This document shows positions 58,301-64,000 of a stretch of 64,000 bases of DNA, piece by piece. Location of the stretch: positions 20,245,579 to 20,309,578 of the forward strand of contig NC_090781.1 in the NCBI RefSeq assembly GCF_040054535.1. Direction: 5' to 3'. The position numbers and the translations under genes were made by a program. The notes beneath the pieces were generated by a model. That model did no database searches. It worked only from the letters and a program-made list of their open reading frames with translations, and was not told the DNA's origin. How positions within the stretch are numbered: the stretch's first letter is position 1; each line of letters starts with the position of its first letter. This DNA comes from Antennarius striatus (Eukaryota > Chordata > Actinopteri > Lophiiformes > Antennariidae).

Positions 58301-61300
58301 AGTGTTTTTAGGCACTGTAGAAAAATGTGAAAGGCAGGTTTAACTTTTTGGATGCTAATTGAAAAGTTTTTTTGTAAATATCTGTTTATAGATGCTTTCA
58401 GTTCTGAAGCCAAATGGGGAAAACATTTAAGCTGAGGGTTTAGCTCAGTATGTGAGGCAACACAATGATATACAAAGACTGCTGAGTGCAGCCGACCCGC
58501 TGCAGTCACCTTGAAAAGCCTCGAACAGCAAGGCAGCAGAGTCAGAACTGGAATCAGCTCCTGTTCCCTGCTACATCAATTTTGAAAGGTGCCCTAGGAA
58601 AAGATGCCATAATAATGGGTGCAATAAAACATCCCAAAAGATTTAGCAGTTGCTGATGTGAGGGACTGACGATGCATTAATCTTGATGGGAGGAACTAGA
58701 AGTATGTTAATAGGTGTCATAAAATTTATAGTCGGTTGTACATGTATTAAATGCAGCATTATGGATGCACTGGGTAATAAAATCCAGTTTATGACAATGG
58801 TTTTTTATTATTCATAATCTTTCATAATAACATCTTCTGCCACACAGTTACAGTCCATCGTAAACGGCATCAATAACTGAAGAATTTTCTAACAAAATTT
58901 GTTTTTGTTGAGATATAATTTGTTGAAGATTTTTTTTTGCACATTTCTGCAAGACTATTTTCTCAATAAAACTGACTGATCCTTCAAATTAATGTCACCT
59001 CCTTATACAATTTGGTCGTATATCAAGTTATGCTTTGTCTGCACAATCAACCCCTCTTAGCTTGATGATGGCGAGCTGATGAGGACCTTGGTAGCCGATG
59101 GAAGCTCAGAGGTGTCCGTAACTCTGGAGGGCAGAGGCCTTAAAGGAGGAGGTAGGATTGAAACCACTGCATTGCTGGAAAATGACAGTTACAGTTCCTC
59201 CAGTTGTGCTCATTATTCAGCGTGGCTTTCACAGGGAGGTTTGGACAGACGACACCACCCCTCGTTGAATTTTTGAAAGACATTCTGAGAAGGTATCCTG
59301 AGGGTGGACAGATTCTGAAGGTAAAAGTGAACCCATATTGTCAGTTGACATTCATCGTTGATATTAAATGCATCTTGCATCACCACCTTGTGAATATTCG
59401 CTTGATATCTGTCCCTCAAAAAGGAAAGAGAATAGAAAAAAAAACCACAAATTGTTTTTTCCCCCCCGATAGCCAGGACATCCCTGTCCTTGGACACAGA
59501 TTTCATGGTTTTTATTCTGAGTACAATTCCCCCTCTATCTGTTGCTGCATTAACAAGAAACTATTGTTGAGATGTCTCCCAGGCAAAGACTATAATCAGT
59601 AACACAGATGTCATGGGATCGGGGTTGAATATTTGTTAAACTTGCAAAAAAAAAGAAGCTTGGCCTTTTTTTTTGTCATTGTCGAAGTTATATTTCTCAA
59701 ACCCAAGATAATCCACGTCCTTTTGTAAAAGAATGCATTTGTTATATTTTGAAGGAATTGATTCAAAATGCTGAGGATGCTGGAGCTTCGGAGGTCAAGT
59801 TCATGTACGATGAAACGGAGTATGGAGTGGAGTCGCTGTGGTCCCCTGACATGGCTCAGCATCAGGGTGAGCAGTTACAGAAATAAAAGTATCCCAGGAT
59901 AGCTTAGCAAACAGATGCTACATTTCCATTGGAGGATAATAGTTCAGCTTCTCGTGTCTGTGAGGATCTATGTTTTTCAACTAGTTGGTGCTGCTGTTAT
60001 TTTAACTCACCGTATTCCAGGTACGGCTCTCTATGTCTACAATGATGCTGTGTTCACTGTGGAGGACTGGAATGGAATTCAGGAAATTGCGAGAAGCAGG
60101 AAGAGAGAGGATCCTTTGAAAGTTGGACGATTTGGGATTGGCTTCAATTCTGTGTACCACGTTACAGGTGGGGGGGTGTCCTAAAATGCTGATGACTATA
60201 TTGAATATTCATTTGCACTATGAAGAATTGCCACATGGAGAATCAGTCATTAGAAATCTTGGAATATTATTACTTCAACATTTGTTTGCTCTTAAAAAAC
60301 ACCCGTTCCAATTTTCAAAAAAGGAAAGTATGACATTTTAAAATGTATTGTTTAGTATAAAAGCAGTGAAAAACAGGAAGATATTTACTTCATACAGATA
60401 TGAAACGCATAAAATGCAGGAAAATAGCACATTTAAAAAGAAGATAATGGGAAAGGTTGTGTATTTTGTATCACCAAATGACAACAGTCATAATTTTTGT
60501 ATGCTTTCTCTTCTCAATGGTTAGATGTTCCCAGTATATTCAGTGGAGACCAGATTGCCATGCTGGACCCCCACCAGACCCTCTTTGGAGTACATGAGTC
60601 TGGACAATGTTGGAATTTGAAGACAGACATTAAGGAGATCACAGAAATGACCGACCAGTTTGCTCCCTACATTGGAATTTTTGGTAGCTCTGAAAAAACC
60701 ATGAAGGACGGTAACTTTCCTGGAACGTTATTCCGTTTCCCATTGAGGCTGACACCCTCCCAGCTCAGTAGCAACATTTACAACAAAGAAAAGGTCCTGG
60801 AGCTCTTTGAATCTTTCAAGGCAGATGCAGATACGGTGCTTCTCTTCCTCAAGAGTGTCCAGAAGATCTCTTTGCATGTCCGTGAGTCTGATGGAACAGA
60901 ACGTATGTTATTCCAGGTGACAGCAACAGAAAATGCTGATAAGTTGGAAAGACCGAATTCACTGAAGACACTGGGTCAAGCTATAGACAACTACAGTAAT
61001 GGTGTACCCAGTTCCATTGTCACATGTGTCACCTACCAGGTCAACATAGAGACTCTGGATGAAACAGCTAAAGAGTCTCAGAGGATGACCTGGCTGATTT
61101 GTAATGGAGTAGGGGGGAGGGGAATGAGTGCTGAGTTGGACTCCCTTGCAGATGATTTGAAGTTCATGCCGATGATTGGCATTGCTTTGCCTCTCACTCT
61201 GACCAACACAGAAGATGATGGCGCCACATCTGGTTTCTCAGGACGAGCTTTCTGCTTCCTTCCCCTTCCTCCTGGGGAGGAAAGTGAGACAGGGCTTCCG

Positions 61301-62420
61301 GTTCATGTCAGCGGCTTCTTTGGACTCACTGACAATCGTCGGAGTATCAAATGGCGGGAAGTGGACCAGTGGCGGGATCCAGCTGCCTTGTGGAATGAGC
61401 TGCTTATAATCACTGTCATCCCGAGGGCTTACTTTACACTTATCTCTGATGCTATAAAAAGGGTACAGACAAAAAAGGACCAAGACTTTCCACTGTCCCC
61501 TACAGATACCTATCGGGCCTGGCCAGACCATAAGCAGGTCAAGTCCCACTGGAAACCCATTCTTCAGCCACTGTTTCATGGCTTGCTGCAGCAGCAAATA
61601 ATCTATGCCCTCAGTGAGAGCTGGGTCCATGTGGACCAGGCTGTTTTCTCAGAGCTGGACATAGAAAAAGACACTGCAGAGACTGTGATCAACTACCTCC
61701 AAAGCTCAGAGATGCAGGTGGCAAAGGTACCTGTCGCCATTGACTTTGCGTTGACCACCTATGCAACAGAGGGCATGGAAATGAGGAAGGTTACTCCATC
61801 TTTGCTGCGGCAGGTGATCAGGAAGTACAAACACAAAGGTCCCTCACGAGAGAAACTGCTGCTGTTAGAGTTTGTGCTCAGTGACGCCAATTACAGCGAC
61901 CTGATTGGACTAGAACTCCTGCCACTGCAAGATGAGACATTTGCTGCATTTTCATCCTCTGTCAATGAAAAAGACGCCATTTACATTGCATCTGATGAAT
62001 ACCCCAGGTACAGATGAATTGTAAAAGTGTATTTCCATCACACCAAGATGACACTTCTTCTATAATTACGTCTGCCTATGAATAATCACACCATAATTTC
62101 ATGTAAATATAAAATGCTCATTGTGCAAAAGTTATTTTGCTAATTTGGCAGTATTTTCATGAACATAAATGTGGTCCTTAATGTATCTTGTTTTATGGAG
62201 TCAAATGTCGTGATCAATGTGTTTGTCAAGAATTACATATAGATATTATTCAGCATCAAAACACATGTGCATGTAGAATTGGATTTTTGTCAAACTCTTC
62301 AACATTTTTCATTTTGCTTTTTCCTAAGGTGTCTGTACCCGGGGCTTGAGGGTCGGTTCGTTCTGGAGAATATTAAACCTTCAGTAATGGATGGTCTGAC
62401 AAAAGCAGCCAAAAGCAGAG
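55296..62420 (+). CDS. sacs: sacsin (3' partial, first 728 residues)
   Basis: Giant co-chaperone, mutated in human ARSACS ataxia, with three sacsin repeats (SRR) that carry an Hsp90-like ATP-binding fold. Exons: 55296-55318 (coding part), 56126-56276, 59061-59151, 59235-59320, 59755-59866, 60021-60167, 60525-62007, 62329-62420. All phases join. Seen: ubiquitin-like N-terminus (residues about 8-90); [21 protein letters not shown]-box [10 protein letters not shown] near residue 118; [12 protein letters not shown] near 190; [34 protein letters not shown]. These follow human sacsin throughout. The rest of this very large protein, normally in one giant exon, lies right of the window. The last donor is GTAATG at 62421. 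Confidence 0.95.
56126..56276 (+). other. sacs: sacs ubiquitin-like domain exon
   Basis: Encodes [37 protein letters not shown] and QRLTHNGKE, a ubiquitin-like pattern with the typical Q-R-L-x-x-x-G-K-E turn. In sacsin this domain is reported to bind the proteasome. The domain is completed by exon 59061-59151. Confidence 0.88.
56370..57686 (-). mobile_element. defective Tc1/mariner transposon in sacs intron
   Basis: A 1.3-kb element with terminal inverted repeats. The left end reads ACACAACCAGTCATAAGTTT; the right end, reverse-complemented, reads TACACTACTGGTCAAAAGTT. Both continue to AGAACA. The minus strand encodes transposase fragments: [16 protein letters not shown] (DNA-binding region) and SPDLNPIE, the motif around the last catalytic Glu of Tc1. 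Frames are broken and part of the catalytic core is missing or shifted, so it is not autonomous. A MITE is inserted in it. Confidence 0.85.
57372..57539. mobile_element. 168-bp MITE nested in the Tc1 element
   Basis: Ends CAGTATTTTCCACACTATGA and (reverse-complemented right end) CAGTATTTTCTGCACTATAA, each followed by GGCGCAC/GGTGCAC. It is flanked by TA duplications at 57370-57371 and 57540-57541. The interior holds further inverted copies of GCGCCTTATAATCC. It has no coding capacity. Confidence 0.85.
57690..59060 (+). other. rest of sacs intron after the ubiquitin-like exon
   Basis: AT-rich sequence between the Tc1 element and exon 59061. I see no coding exon or recognised repeat here. Confidence 0.65.
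59755..62007 (+). other. sacs: sacs first sacsin repeat, Hsp90-like ATPase region
   Basis: Exons 59755-59866, 60021-60167 and the 1,483-bp exon 60525-62007 cover the ATP-binding domain and most of the first SRR. The N-box Glu and Asn ([10 protein letters not shown]) and the glycine-rich GIGFNSVYH lid are intact, as needed for nucleotide binding. Later landmarks are [49 protein letters not shown] and [20 protein letters not shown]. Confidence 0.93.
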
Positions 62421-63369
62421 GTAATGTAACACATAAATTATGCATGTAATCACTTTGACAAAAAATACATCTATTTTTAAATACTTTTCATCCTAAGCAC
62501 AGACCAGAACATTTTTATTCTATAAAATATTTTGAACAAACTGTCCCTAAAAGTATTTGCTTAGATACACAGATTTTTGAGAACCATGCCCCATGAAAAT
62601 AATGATTCCTAGACAAGTACAAAATGTCCATTTCTGAATTCTGTGGTTCAGCCATGTTGTTAATAATACTAGATCACCTTACTGTCTTGCAAATCCAACA
62701 GGTCATTAAATGTGGTGCTGCTTTTTGATACTTTCGAAGGGCGTAAAAGGAAAAAAGATTGATTTACAGAAGAGTAGTTTTGTGCTGCACGTTCCACGTG
62801 ATCGTCAAGATCAGGCCCTGGGTGACGTCAATTTTGCAGAAGACATGCTGAGTAATAGACAAACCATTGATTCAGAGAATATTACATTTCTTAACACTTA
62901 ACTCTGTTGTTCGTTCTGACCTCGGCCCCGTGGGTGATGTTAGCATATTACTGCGGTGTTATTCTAAACCAGTCTCCTCCTCTCAGTTCAGCTACTGCGG
63001 GTAAAATTTGATCCGTCAAATATTTAAAAATCTGATGTGCCTCTAGGTATTAGAACTCTAAAAATGTTTCACTTGAATTGCAGTGCAACAATTTCTGTGG
63101 GGATACTCTGGTAGGTATTTCAGTGTGTGTTACATATTGATTGCCTTTAATGTAAGTAAATGCATGACAGTAAGTAGGACTGTGGTAGCTGAAGACAGAA
63201 AACTGCAGGAGAAGCACCTCCCAGATTTAGTTTTAAGTGAAACAGATTCACTGATCAGCAGCTTATTTTGTCGAGATTTTCTCCAGAATTTCATGATGAA
63301 CTTTATGACATGGAGTGTGAAGTTATTAATCTTTTTCAAAAATGGTTTTCCTAACTCAGTGTGTCAAGA

Positions 63370-63439
<70 letters not shown>

Positions 63440-64000
63440 CTGTGTACAGAATATGTTTTTTGCTAGTGTTTGTGCATGGTTTACCTTTGCAGTGCTTACT
63501 TGTGCTGATATATAGTTGCAAATCCTAAATGTTGATTGTCCATTTACTAATTATTTGTAAGTCATGTTTTTTCAGCATTAACATTCAAAGTACAGTTGTA
63601 CCTTGAGGTTAGAGTCACTAGATATACGAGTTATTTGAGATACAACCCATCGCACTGTCCATGTTTTGTTCGACATACAAGCAAAATCTGAGAAATGAGC
63701 CCTGCTTCGGGACATCACCACTAGTTGGTGGATGGATACACCATCAGCTGAGAATTACTGAGTAAAGATGTAGAATTGTTTGGGAATCTAACATTGTTAC
63801 GATTAGATTGCTAAAATAATACTGACAGTTTCTGCAATAGTAGCAATGTTTCATCAGATTTCCAAAAAAGGAGACATGTTAGTAGCGTGTTATACTTTCA
63901 ACTTAGTGTTGCATCTCTTCTGAACAAGAATTTGTGTTTTGTCATATCTCAATAAGTAAAGAAAATTTGTTTACAGCAAAGTTTGATCATTAGCATGTTG
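62421..64000 (+). other. sacs intron, continues past the window
   Basis: After the donor at 62421 I find no continuation of sacsin (a Q-L-Q-L-L-N-P-type exon would be expected). The stretch is AT-rich and carries a (TG)n array. Confidence 0.7.
63371..63438. repeat. (TG)n microsatellite
   Basis: About 32 TG units with a TATG/TCTG interruption at the right end, in the last sacs intron of the window. Confidence 0.95.

Noticed and set aside
62690..62905. Open frame after the last seen sacs exon
   Set aside because: No similarity to the next part of sacsin, and no acceptor/phase fit to 62420.

Overview
This is vertebrate nuclear DNA, most likely from a teleost fish. It has split genes with GT-AG introns, protein matches to four vertebrate gene families, and fish-typical repeats: a Tc1-type transposon, LINE fragments and many microsatellites. 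I cannot name the species. I see no prokaryotic operon, phage, CRISPR array or RNA gene. All family assignments come from remembered protein families, not from a search.

Layout: (1) positions 1-12,540, + strand: the 3' part of brwd1 (WD40 repeats, two bromodomains, long acidic/serine-rich tail). I resolved 35 phase-consistent exons and the 3' UTR; the 5' part lies outside the window. (2) 13,500-34,640, + strand: a complete mipep gene (mitochondrial intermediate peptidase), 19 coding exons, 700 residues. Its last intron is 8.4 kb and holds a dead antisense LINE and a minisatellite. (3) 34,730-50,350, - strand: a complete tnfrsf19 (TROY) gene, one non-coding and nine coding exons, 373 residues, with a CpG-rich start and a 3' end that nearly meets that of mipep. 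(4) 50,350-54,750: intergenic, rich in microsatellites, with a long hairpin. (5) 54,750-64,000, + strand: the 5' part of sacs (sacsin): 5' UTR exon, a tiny start-codon exon, the ubiquitin-like exon and most of the first Hsp90-like sacsin repeat. The gene runs off the right edge.

The four genes are not a pathway. mipep-tnfrsf19-sacs is a conserved vertebrate neighbourhood: from memory, human 13q12 has the same order and relative orientations. BRWD1 is on human chromosome 21, so the brwd1/mipep junction marks a lineage rearrangement.

I did not find a new multigene system. The observations most worth checking are small: a sacs uORF whose stop overlaps the start codon (ATGA), a hairpin at the sacs start-exon splice donor, a tnfrsf19 stop codon placed just after the last splice junction next to a TRAF-type motif, a GC-AG intron in brwd1, nearly touching mipep/tnfrsf19 3' ends, a MITE nested in a Tc1 element, and a near-perfect 23-bp intergenic hairpin.
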